Source: Bombyx mori
Lineage: Eukaryota; Arthropoda; Insecta; Lepidoptera; Bombycidae
Direction: 5' to 3'
NCBI RefSeq assembly: GCF_030269925.1
Contig: NC_085112.1
Span: 16,493,501-16,557,500, forward strand
DNA length: 64,000 nt
Shown here one piece after another: positions 29,151 through 39,986 of this stretch. How positions within the stretch are numbered: position 1 is the first letter of the stretch; each line of letters begins with the position of its first letter. A program made the position numbers and the translations under genes. The notes beneath the pieces are model-generated. The model was not told where the DNA came from, made no database searches, and saw nothing but the letters and a program-made list of their open reading frames with translations.

Positions 29151-29204
29151 TTTATCTTGCAATCAGTTAACTAGACTATGAGCAGATGTGTTGAGAGCTG
29201 TTAG

Positions 29205-31937
29205 GGGATCGTTCTAAGCAGTGATACCGAGGCGCTGCTCGGCATGGGGAGCTCTGTCATTCTGGCGGGCGACCTAAATTGTAAACACATCAGGTGGAAC
29301 TCACACACCACAAACCCGAATGGCAGGCGGCTTGACGCGTTAGTCGATGATCTCGCCTTCGATATCGTCGCTCCGCTAACCCCGACTCACTACCCGCTAA
29401 ATATCGCGCATCGCCCGGATATACTCGACATAGCGTTATTAAAAAACGTAACTCTGCGCTTACACTCGATCGAAGTAGTTTCACAGTTAGATTCAGACCA
29501 CCGTCCCGTCGTTATGAAGCTCGGTCGCGCTCCCGATTCCGTTCCCGTCACGAGGACTGTGGTGGATTGGCACACGCTGGGCATCAACCTGGCTGAATCT
29601 GATCCACCATCGCTCCCGTTTAGCCCGGACTCTACCCCGTCTCCTCAGGATACCGCTGAAGCCATAGACATCTTAACGTCACACATCACCTCGACATTAG
29701 ATAGGTCATCGAAACAAGTTGTAGCGGAGGACTTCCTTCACCGCTTCAAATTGTTCGACGATATTAGGGAACTCCTTAGAGCTAAGAACGCCTCAAAACG
29801 CGCCTACGACAGATATCCTACCGCGGAAAATCGTATTCGAATGCGTGCCCTACAACGCGACGTAAAGTCTCGCATCGCCGAAGTCCGAGATGCCAGATGG
29901 TCTGATTTCTTAGAAGGACTCGCGCCCTCCCAAAGGTCTTACTACCGCTTAGCTCGTACTCTCAAATCGGATACGGTAGTAACTATGCCCCCCCTCGATG
30001 ATGATGACGAAAAAGCAGAGCTGCTGGCCGATACATTGCAAACCCAGTGCACGCCCAGCACTCAATCCGTGGACCCTGTTCATGTAGAATTAGTAGACAG
30101 TGAGGTAGAACGCAGAGTCTCCTTACCACCCTCGGATGCGTTACCACCCGTCACCCCGATGGAAGTTAAAGATTTGATCAAAGACCTACGTCCTCGCAAG
30201 GCTCCCGGTTCCGACGGTATATCCAACCGCGTTATTAAACTTCTACCCGTCCAACTCATCGTGACGTTGGCATCTATTTTCAATGCCGCTATGGCGAACT
30301 GTATCTTTCCCGCGGTGTGGAAAGAAGCGGACGTTATCGGCATACATAAACCCGGTAAACCAAAAAATCATCCGACGAGCTACCGCCCAATTAGCCTCCT
30401 CATGTCTCTAGGCAAACTGTATGAGCGTCTGCTCTACAAACGCCTCAGAGACTTCGTCTCATCCAAGGGCATTCTCATCGATGAACAATTCGGATTCCGT
30501 ACAAATCACTCATGCGTTCAACAGGTGCACCGCCTCACAGAGCACATTCTTGTGGGGCTTAATCGACCAAAACCATTATACACGGGAGCTCTCTTCTTCG
30601 ACGTCGCAAAAGCGTTCGCCAAAGTCTGGCACAACGGTTTGATTTTCAAACTATTCAATATGGGCGTGCCGGATGGTCTCGTGCTCATCATACGGGACTT
30701 CTTGTCGAACCACTCTTTTCGATATCGAGTCGAGGGAACCCGCTCCTCCCCACGACCTCTCACAGCTGGAGTCCCGCAAGGCTCTGTCCTCTCACCCCTC
30801 CTATTTAGCTTATTCGTTAACGATATTCCCCGGTCACCGCCGACCCATTTAGCTTTATTCGCCGACGACACGACTGTTTACTATTCCAATAGAAACAAGT
30901 CCCTAATCGCGAAGAAGCTTCAGAGCGCAGCCCTAGCCCTAGGACAGTGGTTCCGAAAATGGCGCATAGACATCAACCCAGCGAAAAGTACTGCGGTGCT
31001 ATTTCAGAGGGGAAGCTCCACACGGATTTCCTCCCGGATTAGGAGGAGGAATCTCACACCCCCGATTACTCTCTTTAGACAACCCATACCCTGGGCCAGG
31101 AAGGTCAAGTACCTGGGCGTTACCCTGGATGCATCGATGACATTCCGCCCGCATATAAATCAGTCCGTGACCGTGCCGCGTTTATTCTCGGTAGACTCTA
31201 CCCCATGATCTGTAAGCGGAGTAAAATGTCCCTTCGGAACAAGGTGCACTTTACAAAACTTGTATAAGGCCCGTCATGATTTACGCGAGTGTGGTGTTCG
31301 CTCACGCGGCCCGCACACACATAGACACCCTCCAATCTCTACAATCCCGCTTTTGCAGGTTAGCCGTTGGAGCTCCGTGGTTCGTGAGGAACGTTGACCT
31401 ACACGACGACCTGGGCCTCGAATCTATCCAGAAATACATGAAGTCAGCGTCGGAACGGTACTTCGATAAGGCTATGCGTTATGATAATCGCCTTATCGTA
31501 GCCGCCGCTGACTACTCCCCGAATCCTGATCACGCAGGAGCCAGTCACCGTCGACGCCCTAGACACGTCCTTACGGATCCATCAGATCCAATAACCTTTG
31601 CATTAGACGCCTTTAGCTCTAACACTAGGAGCAGGCTTAGGGACCTCGGTAACCGTACTCGTCGAACTCGACAAAGAGCTCGCCGTGCAATCTAACCCAT
31701 GAATCAGCTCGCTGTGTTTCTCGCCGGATCTTCTCAGCGGGTCGCGATTCCGATCCGGTAGTAGATTCATTCGCGAAGCAGCTACTCTTGAGCTGTCAGG
31801 TCTCCTTCGGAGGCGCTCGGGTAGCTATTAGCAATTCTCACCCCTCCTGGCTGAGCCTTTGCTCGCCCACCTGTCCTGGTGAAACTGGAAAGGCCTCCGG
31901 GCCACTAGTAATCTTTCAATAATAAAAAAAAAAAAAA
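29205..31937 (+). mobile_element. 5'-truncated jockey-like LINE with 3'UTR and A tail
   Basis: It contains most of ORF2 (29244-31695, broken) and a 3'UTR whose CTCGCCGGATCTTCTCAGCG segment is shared with other LINE tails in the window. It ends in AATAAA followed by a run of A to 31937. The start is set at the first codons that fit the family frame; the exact truncation point is not visible. Confidence 0.85.
29244..31695 (+). pseudogene. Jockey-clade LINE ORF2 (endonuclease C-terminus and reverse transcriptase), frameshifted
   Basis: The open frame 29244-31208 starts in the endonuclease with I-L-A-G-D-L-N and later L-D-S-D-H-R-P-V (catalytic Asp and His). The reverse transcriptase follows: SYRPISLL, DEQFGFRTNHS, LFFDVAKAFAKVWH, GVPQGSVLSPLLFS and LALFADDTTVYY. 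The catalytic FADD is intact. In motif A the usual A-F-D is A-F-A, a change at a normally conserved but non-catalytic Asp. At about 31190 the frame shifts; the C-terminal part continues in other frames to 31695, where a basic stretch ends the protein. The first third (N-terminal endonuclease and ORF1) is missing. It is a dead copy. Confidence 0.85.
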
Positions 31938-32464
31938 CTGTTGTATTGACAAGCAAGAGTAACTACATATTTGCAAACCTTCTCCAGTGACTGCATTAAG
32001 TGACTTTGATAAAAGTGGGAAAACAAATTGTGACATTGGCTTACTCTAATGGTCAATGGACTCGAGTTTGGCGTGCCTTCTAAGCATTTTAAATAAAATT
32101 AGATATGGCTAAAACACTGCTATTCTGGCGCAACTGTCAAAATCAAATGACTTAATCTAAAATTAATCTGAGGTCTGAAATTTAAAATAAAATAAAAACC
32201 AATGCAATTCAGTTTTTTAGGCCAAAATGCTATTCTGAGGATGGGAATTTTACGTCATATCAGGTAATTTTAGCCAAAATGAAATATTTATATAATAAAC
32301 TAAATAAGTCTAGGCACCTCCTAAGCTCTGTTTTATTAATTCATTTTGATGGATGCGCCATAGTAACATTCGTTTTATGCCAATCTAAAAATATGATTAA
32401 TATTTAGGATTTTTAGATTTTCGCTAGTAAGGAGGTGGGCCGGCAGAATTGAATCCAACAATCT
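31938..32464. other. Non-coding AT-rich DNA
   Basis: No gene or known repeat was recognised. Confidence 0.5.
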
Positions 32465-32907
32465 GTTTTTTTTTTTTATTGCTTAGATGTGTGGACGAGC
32501 TCACAGCCCACTTGGTGTTAAGTGGTTACTGGAGCCCATAGACATCTACATCGTAAATGCGCCACCCACCTTGAGATATAAGTTCTAAGGTCTCAGTATA
32601 GTTACAACGGCTGCCCCACCCTTCAAACCGAAACGCATTACTGCTTCACAGCAGAAATAGGCGGGGTGGTGGTACCCACCCGCGTGGACTCACAAGAGGT
32701 CCTACCACCAGTAGTTACGCAAATTATAATTTTGCGGATTTCATTTTTATTACACGATGTTATTCCTTCACTGTGGAAGTCAATCGTGAACATTTGTTAA
32801 GTACGTATTTCATTAGAAAAATTGTAACCCCCCGGCGGGATTCGAACACCGGTGCATTGCTAGACACGAATGCACCGGACGTCTTATCCTTTAGGCCACG
32901 ACGACTT
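32465..32907 (-). repeat. Full-length tRNA-derived SINE (Bm1-like)
   Basis: On the - strand it starts at 32907 with a tRNA-like head: A box TGGCCTAAAGGATAAGACG (32880-32898) and B box GGTGTTCGAATCCCG (32836-32850), the internal pol III promoter. A tRNA-unrelated body of about 340 bp follows and the element ends in an A-rich tail (T run 32466-32477 on the + strand). It is the most complete SINE in the window and the reference for the copies at 10466, 23187 and 38170. Confidence 0.88.
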
Positions 32908-33059
32908 CAAACATTAGTCGACAGCTAATGTTTTGAGTCGAGTAAAGGAGAGGATTGACTGGTTTCAATTTTCTATTACATCTATGCGCTAAATACTTTT
33001 AAATCTTGGTTACAAATATAAAGTGGCTCCCGATGGACGCAAATAATTGATGGAAACGA

Positions 33060-33676
33060 GAGACATCGTTTACGCGCGGCTACAGTTTCTTTAGATGAGA
33101 CTTGGGTGAACCAGAATGATAAACCAGTTCACGGTTGTAAACGTTTTTGGGCCGATAAAGAAGGTGAAGGCGGCTTGAACAACGAAATTGGAAAGGGGAG
33201 CAGACTTGAGTTTCATTGAGATGAGTTTTAAACAAGAGTTCCTAAAAAGGTATATTGAAAGATGTTTTTATGTTCTCAGAAGATACATTAGCGTATTAAA
33301 TTAAGTTTATAGTTTATACAACATTATTTATACGAAATAATTTTTTTCAGGTGCATCAACATCAGTCGGACAAAACCTACAATTTGGATCAATTGGCTTT
33401 GGAGCATGGATATGAAGTGATCCGCTAGCCGCTCTGCCACTGCCAGCACAATCCAATGGAGTTAGTTTGGACCCAAGTAAAAGATGAAGTCGCTACAAAA
33501 ACAGCACTTTTAAAATCGCTGATGTCGAGAACTTACTGCATGAAGCCATTTCTAATGTATCTAAGACTGAAAAAAATGTTTCTCTAATTCAAGACGAAGA
33601 CTTGAGGAAGGCATATTTATGTGAAGAACTTATCATTCATGTGGATGACGATGATGATGATGACTCCGATGATTAA
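33060..33676 (+). pseudogene. Dead mariner/Tc1-type DDE transposase
   Basis: The first part reads RLRAATVSLDETWVNQNDKP, with the Leu-Asp-Glu-Thr-Trp that carries a catalytic Asp. A later part reads E-V-I-R-stop-P-L-C-H-C then N-P-M-E-L-V-W-T-Q-V-K, followed by TFKIADVENLLHEAISNV; the Asn-Pro-x-Glu segment is the C-terminal catalytic block of IS630/Tc1 enzymes. An acidic Asp repeat ends the frame at about 33676. Stops and an intron-like gap (about 33240-33350) break it. The original enzyme would have moved DNA by cut and paste; this copy cannot be active. Confidence 0.65.
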
Positions 33677-33713
33677 TTAAATTTAGCTTCATATAATTTT
33701 AAGTATATTTGTT

Positions 33714-33729
33714 ATTAAGTTAATTGCCT
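33714..33729 (+). repeat. Target-site duplication, left (16 bp)
   Basis: ATTAAGTTAATTGCCT here is repeated exactly at 34832-34847, bracketing the R1-clade LINE fragment. Confidence 0.93.
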
Positions 33730-34831
33730 CTCTTTTTTTTCTGGCCGGGGCCGATCCTCCTACGATGTACACCTACCTCCTACCCTCCCGCGCCTAGGGG
33801 GCGCGCGGGGTGTGTCGGACTGGTCCGCGACTGCGAGACCGCGGGCCCAAGGATGTTTACAGGGCCCTACCCACTAAACGACTCCCCTGCACTCTTTGCC
33901 CAAGCGTCCGATCCCCTCCGAGGTCAGAACCCGGATGAGGTAAGGGGGCTACCGCGATCAAACTACAACCAGACGGCGCAGCTCACCCCAAGGACGCCCG
34001 GCCGATGGAGCCTTCGAGGCGAGTCGAAGGCTCTGAAACGTCAGCCGTGTCGGTACAGCAGCCCGTCAGGCCGCCCAGACGGTGCCGCTGGTGTCCCGGA
34101 ATACCCCGTTGGACCAGAACCAGCCTGCCGGGTCGGGACACGATACACCGCCAACCGGTTGCTCTTTCGTATCTCCTCGGCAGTGCGCTAGAGTGCTGGT
34201 AGCGCGCCGCGCGGCCTCTACCCCCTCAGGTCGCCCCTTGACCTTCACCGGGGGGAAGCCACCACCTACAGGGGCCGGGATGTACAGGCGTATTCCCTCC
34301 TTCGGCCCCCGGCTCGATGGCGACGGATCGATACGGAAAAGGAAGAGCTCTCCCTCTCTCGTTCCGCCGCCTCCTTCTGCGAGATGGTGGACTCGCAGAA
34401 GTCGAGCATCACCTTCCAGGACGAAGTCCTCTCCTATGACCGCGACGAGGGCGGTGTGTTGCTCGTCGAATCCAGAGCAACGCGCCAATGTGTGTTCCGC
34501 TGTATCATCCTCGTCACGGTTTGCGCAATGGTGGCGCTGCGCCGTCGGTTCCCTTCCGGCTATCTTGAATAGGTACCGGCCAAAACAACCTTGGCCGGCT
34601 AGCCTCTGGGTCAGCCGGAAGATGAGACGTCCGCGGTCGCGGCCTACCCAATCCGCGAGAACCGGGCGGACAGCCTCGACGGTATGGAGGCTGGTCAACG
34701 ACAAGACCACGCCTCCAGCACGGACCGCCGAGATTGGACCCTCCGCGCTCTAAATACACCTTCGCCAGGGCGCCCTTCCCCCCTAGAGCGAAGTTCGCTA
34801 CGCAACCTGTAGTCGGCAGCGAGCTCCTCCG
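33730..34831 (-). mobile_element. 5'-truncated R1-clade LINE copy with clear target duplication
   Basis: On the - strand it contains the end of ORF2 (CCHC-type C-H-H-C…H…C and preceding V-L-A-D-W-V-G-R-D) and the long GC-rich 3'UTR, ending in a short A tail (T run 33733-33740). Compared with the copy at 61866-63913 it lacks a short segment near 34430, which shifts the frame of the last ORF codons. The 16-bp duplication shows target-primed insertion into AT-rich DNA just after the dead transposase. Confidence 0.88.
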
Positions 34832-34847
34832 ATTAAGTTAATTGCCT
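34832..34847 (+). repeat. Target-site duplication, right (16 bp)
   Basis: Exact repeat of 33714-33729. Confidence 0.93.
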
Positions 34848-35173
34848 AGTGTAAGATTTTTATTTATTACTTTATTTTGATCTTTCATGTACAAAAAAAC
34901 ATTTAAATTATTATATAGGTATATAACTACGTTCCTTCTTTAAGCTTTTTGATCACTAATGTATGTCCTAGCTTTTAATTTTTTTGTTCTACTAAACGTA
35001 TTAAATTAAACCTGTTTTTTGTTTCTGTCAACCCATTAAAAATATACTATCGATAACACTCATCGACAGCAATTACACGGAGCACTACTTCTGCCCGTAA
35101 GTTCAGTGAGTGGGAAAGGGAGCGAAATATTCGCGGCACCGCCCCCACGTTATATCATGATCAAGTATGCAGC

Positions 35174-35560
35174 TTTTTTTTAAGGGATTTTATTAGACCT
35201 GGTAATTAAGACCTTTAGGTTAAGTCTTATTTTAATTTTAATGAAAACGTTTTTATATGAAAACTTATAATATTATGAAATTACATCAAAAGAAATGAAA
35301 TGGGATGAGATGGGATGAAATGTAACCTCAGTAAAATTGTGGTCATTTACTGAGACTTTTTCAGTGGACTTTTTGGAGGATCCCGAGAAGTTACGTTCGG
35401 CGGCTTTGTTTCATTTTCCCACATTTGCGCACTTTCATAAATACTAAACAGTTAATAAACCACCGTTATTACACATTTAAACCTGAAGAAACAGTAAATA
35501 GACAAAATAAAACAAACCACTTAACTTCACTCCTGGCGGTCTCGCCAAAAAGTCCCCAAG
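35174..35560 (+). repeat. Repeat block A, copy 1
   Basis: It starts with a T run then 'ggattttat', carries GAGATGGGATGAAATG, AGTGGACTTTTTGGAGGATC and CGAGAAGTTACGT, and ends 'gccaaaaagtcccc'. It is repeated in the same orientation at 37185-37610. Confidence 0.8.
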
Positions 35561-37184
35561 TCTACTTTTTAAGCTATTGCATAGATTTTATCGCGGGCCT
35601 TGGGCGCGGCTTGAAAGCGGAATCCAGAAATTTCGTAACGAAAATAACCTGACACCCCCACTACGCAATAACTAAAACAATAACTAAACAAATAACTATA
35701 ACCGCGCAAGGTTCAAAGGCAGCCCGAGGAAAGCGCGCATCTAGTCCGTCGCGGCCGCGCGGGCGATCGTCTGTCGGCGCAGATTACAAGGAGCAATACC
35801 TGGCAACGAATGCGTGATGCTACTCGCTGCACGAGACTCCCCCCTTAGGGGTATCATCAAACGTGGCAGTTGTAACTTCACACTTCCGAGAGTTTTTTTT
35901 TTTATCCCTACCTAAGCTGGTAGCCTAGAGAGGCGATTCCAGCGTAACCGTAACTAGTAGGTGAGCTCACGGGGCTCAAACCTGACGACGATGCTAACAC
36001 GAACCCTAGCAAGAGTCGTGCTTCGCAGAATCTACCACCAGATCGGAAACGCGACCCACAGAGAATATCCGGCGAGAAACTCACTGGGCTGTGTCTGAGA
36101 GTTAATTTACTCGTCGAGCCCTTCGTCGCAAGCGACGGGTTCGACGAGAACGGTGATCGGCATACACTTAATATGTGACCGGTGCTTGAAGTACCTAGAA
36201 GCACCGTTAGTGGATCGGGAGGATCCGAGATGACGTGTTTTGGGCGACGTCAACTGCTTTCCATTCTGTCCGTGGGATCGGGAATACCGAAAGAATTGCA
36301 AAGCTGAAAGTATATATACTGAAATATTTGAGAACTTTAACACCGCGATGCAGGTTTTTTTGTTAATAACTTTGTCAATTGTGACATAATTTCATCGTTT
36401 TCATCAATAATTGACGTGTATACTCGTACTGATATAACACGATTTGAAGAAATTTGTTTTAAAATTTTATGATTTTTACTGGTATGTTTTTAAGGAATTC
36501 TGAAAAACATTATGCTGGTGTTTGTTTTTGGTCTACAACTCCATCTAGGGGTAGTTATTCAAAGATATTCTCCCAAATTAAATTTGAGTAATTTTAATAT
36601 TAATTGGATTTTCTGTCTAATTAGTAATCTTGTAAATGAGCATTAAAATTTTGGACTTTAAACAGACAATTTTCTGTTGAAATTTTACACTTCCTTCACT
36701 TTTAGGGCACTTTCCGGTAATGCTATTTATTAAGTTTTTTTAAATTTAGACTATTTTTTAGCTGGATAGTTATTGGAAAATCGTCGATCTTTTAAAGTTA
36801 ACTCATTTCCCAAGTATATATACACTATAGTAACCGCTACGTACTTTTAAGATATTGAGTATATCATCAATGAACACTTTATGACGCCATTTTATTGGCG
36901 ATTCCATTTTATTACTTTAATATTCCAAACATCTACAATATTAGTACCTATGAGGGATTCGTTTTAAGTCGTGAATCTGAATTAAATAAAAGCTACTTAT
37001 TAGTAAATTAGATGATTTAGCTTGAGAAAATACAGTACGGCGGTAGTCTAGTGGTATAATAAAGAAATTCGATTTATTTTATTATGTTTTAATATTAAAT
37101 TATTATTATCTAATTATAATTGCATAAGTCGATAAAAATGCTATGTAATAGCTTTACCGCGGCAGTCCCCGAGTGCCACACGTG
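35561..37184. repeat. Block B interrupted by a LINE tail, flanked by two A blocks
   Basis: The left part of block B (35569-35660) and the right part (37072-37188) match the intronic repeat at 3081-3488. Between them lie a GC-rich piece, a LINE 3' tail (35893-36288) and AT-rich DNA. The whole lies between direct copies of block A. Confidence 0.55.
35893..36288 (-). repeat. LINE 3' end (- strand)
   Basis: T run, then the reverse complement of the tail at 16029-16356: TACCTAAGCTGGTAGCC, GTGAGCTCAC and ATCCGGCGAGAAACTCACTG. It is inserted in the block A-B-A complex. Confidence 0.8.
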
Positions 37185-37610
37185 TTTTTTTTAATGGGAT
37201 TTTATGAGTTGATAACTGAGACCTTCAAGTCATGTCTTATTTTAATTTATTTTCTTATTTTTATAAAAAATGATAATACGGAGTGAAATGAAATGAAATG
37301 ACGATGACTAATTTCAGACATTAATCAGCTGGGATGAAATTAAATGAAATGAGATGATATGGGATGAAATATAATCTCAGTAAAATGGTAGTAATTTACT
37401 GAGATCTTTTCAGTGGACTTTTTGGAGGATCCCGAGAAGTTACGTCCAGCGGCTTTGTTTTATTTTCCAACATTTGTGCACTTTCACAGATATTAAACAG
37501 TTAATAAACCAGCGTTATTACACATTTAAACCTGAAGAAACACTAAATAGACAGAATAAAATAAATCACACTACTTCACTCCTCGCGTTCCCGCCAAAAA
37601 GTCCCCCAAG
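37185..37610 (+). repeat. Repeat block A, copy 2
   Basis: Direct repeat of 35174-35560, with a small insertion of 'gaaatgaaatgaaatg' type and scattered substitutions. Confidence 0.8.
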
Positions 37611-38169
37611 CCTGCAACATAACTGTACCATAGATAATACATTGTGAATTCCGGCCATAGCGCACTGCGCACGCGCGCAAACAAATATTAAGTGTATTAT
37701 CTATGCGCGTACGCGCCCGGTCTGGTGACTCAGTCTTTTTTTATTTAGGTTAGGTACGATATTGAATCTTTGGAATTGAGCATCTGCGTAAACTAAATTA
37801 CAAATGCTTACAAATACAATTACGTTATTCTTTTCGTCCAATGAAATGTGCAAATAACGTCTCAAAGTTCTTCATTGCCTCGCTCATAAAATTATTTTCA
37901 TCGTTATCGTGATTCATCCAGACGGAGTTAAAACGGAACAATAGCAGATAAGTGGTATGTATTAAAATCTTTCCTGAAAACAAATACTAGGTATAATCAA
38001 TCAGATTTAGTCACCCACGTTTCCAAATCATCAATCTGAATAAAAATTCTTTAGTATAAATAATTCGATTTTAAAACTACAACATACAACAACTACAACA
38101 AACTAAATTTGAAATTATTAAATCAGTAGGTAAGGAATTATTTTTTGCTCACAATATACTGTGACTATA
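37611..38169. other. AT-rich non-coding DNA
   Basis: No gene was seen. An inverted pair involving 'tagataatacatt' and 'tgtattatctatg' occurs near 37634-37710. Confidence 0.4.
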
Positions 38170-38297
38170 TTGAGATCTTAGATCTTATATCTCAAGGTGG
38201 GTGGCGCATTTACGTTGTAGATGTCTATGGACTCCAGTAACCACTTAACACCAGATGGGCTGTGCGCTCGTCCACCCAACTAAGCAATAAAAAAAAA
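38170..38297 (+). repeat. SINE 3' fragment (Bm1-like)
   Basis: It contains 'ctcaaggtgggtggcgc', 'gatgtctatgg' and 'taagcaataaaaaaaaa', the last third of the SINE at 32465-32907 in sense orientation. Confidence 0.8.
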
Positions 38298-38697
38298 TCG
38301 TCACTCAAATAATTTAATCATTAGATTCTTTTAAAGTAACTAATTTTATCCGATTGATATTTTTATTGATTGAGACTGTCTCCAAGGTAGTCAGCGCTTA
38401 CTGGAACTGGTGGAAGTATCTTAGTCAATATTTAAATAACGCGGGTTGTTTGAATTCTTAATTTATAGTAATTATCGGTCACGTCAGCGTCACATATTTG
38501 GCCGAACCGAAGTAGGTACTGTTACATATGCCCCTCAATAATAATGCAATATAAATTATAATGCAGACTAAGGCATTCTTGAATGCATCATTTCTATATA
38601 AAGACGATTTATTGTTAAAGCGCGGCAGAACAGATTTGGCTTGAGTAGCGGAAACACACATCGTTTGTACTATTTCTTTTATAAAATAAACTCAGTG

Positions 38698-38831
38698 TCA
38701 GTCAAAGTTTCCTTTTTTTAAAAGAACTCCTGGATCCACCCCGTAACAGTACCTCCGTGTCAGTTGGCAAAAATACGTATGTACGCCGTCTTTCCGGATA
38801 ACGTTCTCATTGCATTTCTCAATCGACTCTG
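38698..38831 (-). CDS. Possible isolated terminal exon, cysteine-containing
   Basis: On the - strand an acceptor (T-rich, ending 'atattttag') is followed by a frame that reads ESIEKCNENVIRKDGVHTYF and CQLTRRYCYGVDPGVLLKK before a stop. Spaced cysteines and the splice site make it look like a real exon, but no partner exon was found and I do not recognise the family. Confidence 0.2.
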
Positions 38832-39026
38832 CTAAAATATAATAATAAAATAAAAGGTCCAATAGTATATATTTTATTGGATATTTTTCAAATGGCGGAT
38901 AACATTTTAAATGTGTCTCAAATGTGATTCTTGTCTCTGTTCTTCGAAGTTTAGATAAATAAGCACTACCTATTCCTATCACTGCTGATAAGTGTAATAA
39001 TCATAACACGCGAATGTATTTTCTTA

Positions 39027-39145
39027 ATTTTTTTATTGCCCGAGCAGGCAGACGATTATACGGCCCACCTGATGGTAAGTGGTTGCCGTCACTCATGGAC
39101 GTCAGCAATGCCAGGGGCAGAGCCAAGCCGGTGCCTACCTAAAAC
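39027..39145 (-). repeat. Lepidopteran LINE tail fragment
   Basis: A T run followed by 'attgcccgagcaggcagacg', 'cccacctgatggtaagtgg' and 'caatgccagggg' matches a common moth retrotransposon 3' end. Confidence 0.6.
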
Positions 39146-39422
39146 AAACGCAAGTGTAATAATGTCTGATAACGTCAAGCAAATATGAAGTCGTCACTGT
39201 CGTCAGACTCGTCAGTATGAAGTGCGTATTTTATAATTAATAAGGAGTATATTTCTTATCAATTGTCATGTGCATACTGTTCTTATCATAATAAGTATAC
39301 TATAGATTTTTGCTAGAAAATTTTAGTACTGTTACAAGAAGTGATTTCTGCCTCAGTGTTCAACTAGAATACTATTAAATAATAGTGATTTAATTTTTTT
39401 AGATATCTCCACCCATACTGGA

Positions 39423-39917
39423 ATGTCGTTGAAAACAAAGTTGATACAATGTCTGCAAGATCTCAAAGAAGTTAACTACACTGACCGAATCAACGCTCGA
39501 AAAAGTGACGCGAAAGCGGAAAATGCCCTAAATTTTATATATCAGGCTGGCTTAAAACAAACGAGCTTCACTGATGAAGAGAAGAAAAGCCTCGGTGCTT
39601 TGTTAGCCACCGCCATCAAACCCATCAAAGTCAACATTGAAGGCACAGCCTGTGTCTACAGAACTAGACTCGACAATTCGGTCCTTATGAAAAGATCTGC
39701 AGTACAATATTTAATTGATGACTTTGGCTCGTTTCCTCTGGAAAATTCAATATTGACCAAAGTTCTTGATGAGGCAAATATTGGAGTGAGCGTGAAAATA
39801 CTCGATAAACTTATAGACGACTTGTGTGATTTGAGCGACTCTGACGAGGACTCCAGTGACAGGGAGTCGATGGGCGCGAAGAAAGTACCTTCATCACACA
39901 CTTGGTGGTCTCGGTGA
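39423..39917 (+). CDS. Unrecognised intronless 164-aa acidic-tailed protein
   Basis: It starts MSLKTKLIQCLQDLKEVNYT and is predicted mostly helical to about residue 85 (IYQAGLKQTSFTDEEKKSLG). A mixed segment follows (IKVNIEGTACVYRTRL) and then a second helical part with F-G-S-F-P. It ends in a Ser/Asp/Glu tail (DLSDSDEDSSDRESMG). There is no signal peptide or membrane segment. The ATG follows a T-rich run ending in AG (about 39401), so a 5' intron is possible. Only 69 bp separate its stop from the next ATG. I know no family for it. The clean 164-codon frame inside transposon-rich DNA argues for a maintained gene. It could be a small cytosolic partner of the next protein. Confidence 0.6.
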   Translation: MSLKTKLIQCLQDLKEVNYTDRINARKSDAKAENALNFIYQAGLKQTSFTDEEKKSLGALLATAIKPIKVNIEGTACVYRTRLDNSVLMKRSAVQYLIDDFGSFPLENSILTKVLDEANIGVSVKILDKLIDDLCDLSDSDEDSSDRESMGAKKVPSSHTWWSR

Positions 39918-39986
39918 AATTGGAAGGAAATTAACCACATAAAAATATAACCGATCATTACTTGTTAATATTTAATATAATTCAAA

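Noticed and set aside
33724..34191. 155-codon + strand ORF
   Set aside because: It lies over the reverse complement of the R1-clade LINE 3'UTR and ORF2 end, with no domain.
37036..37060. 'ggtagtctagtggtata' looks like the A-box arm of a tRNA
   Set aside because: No anticodon stem, T arm or B box follows, so it is at most a truncated tRNA-like or SINE remnant.
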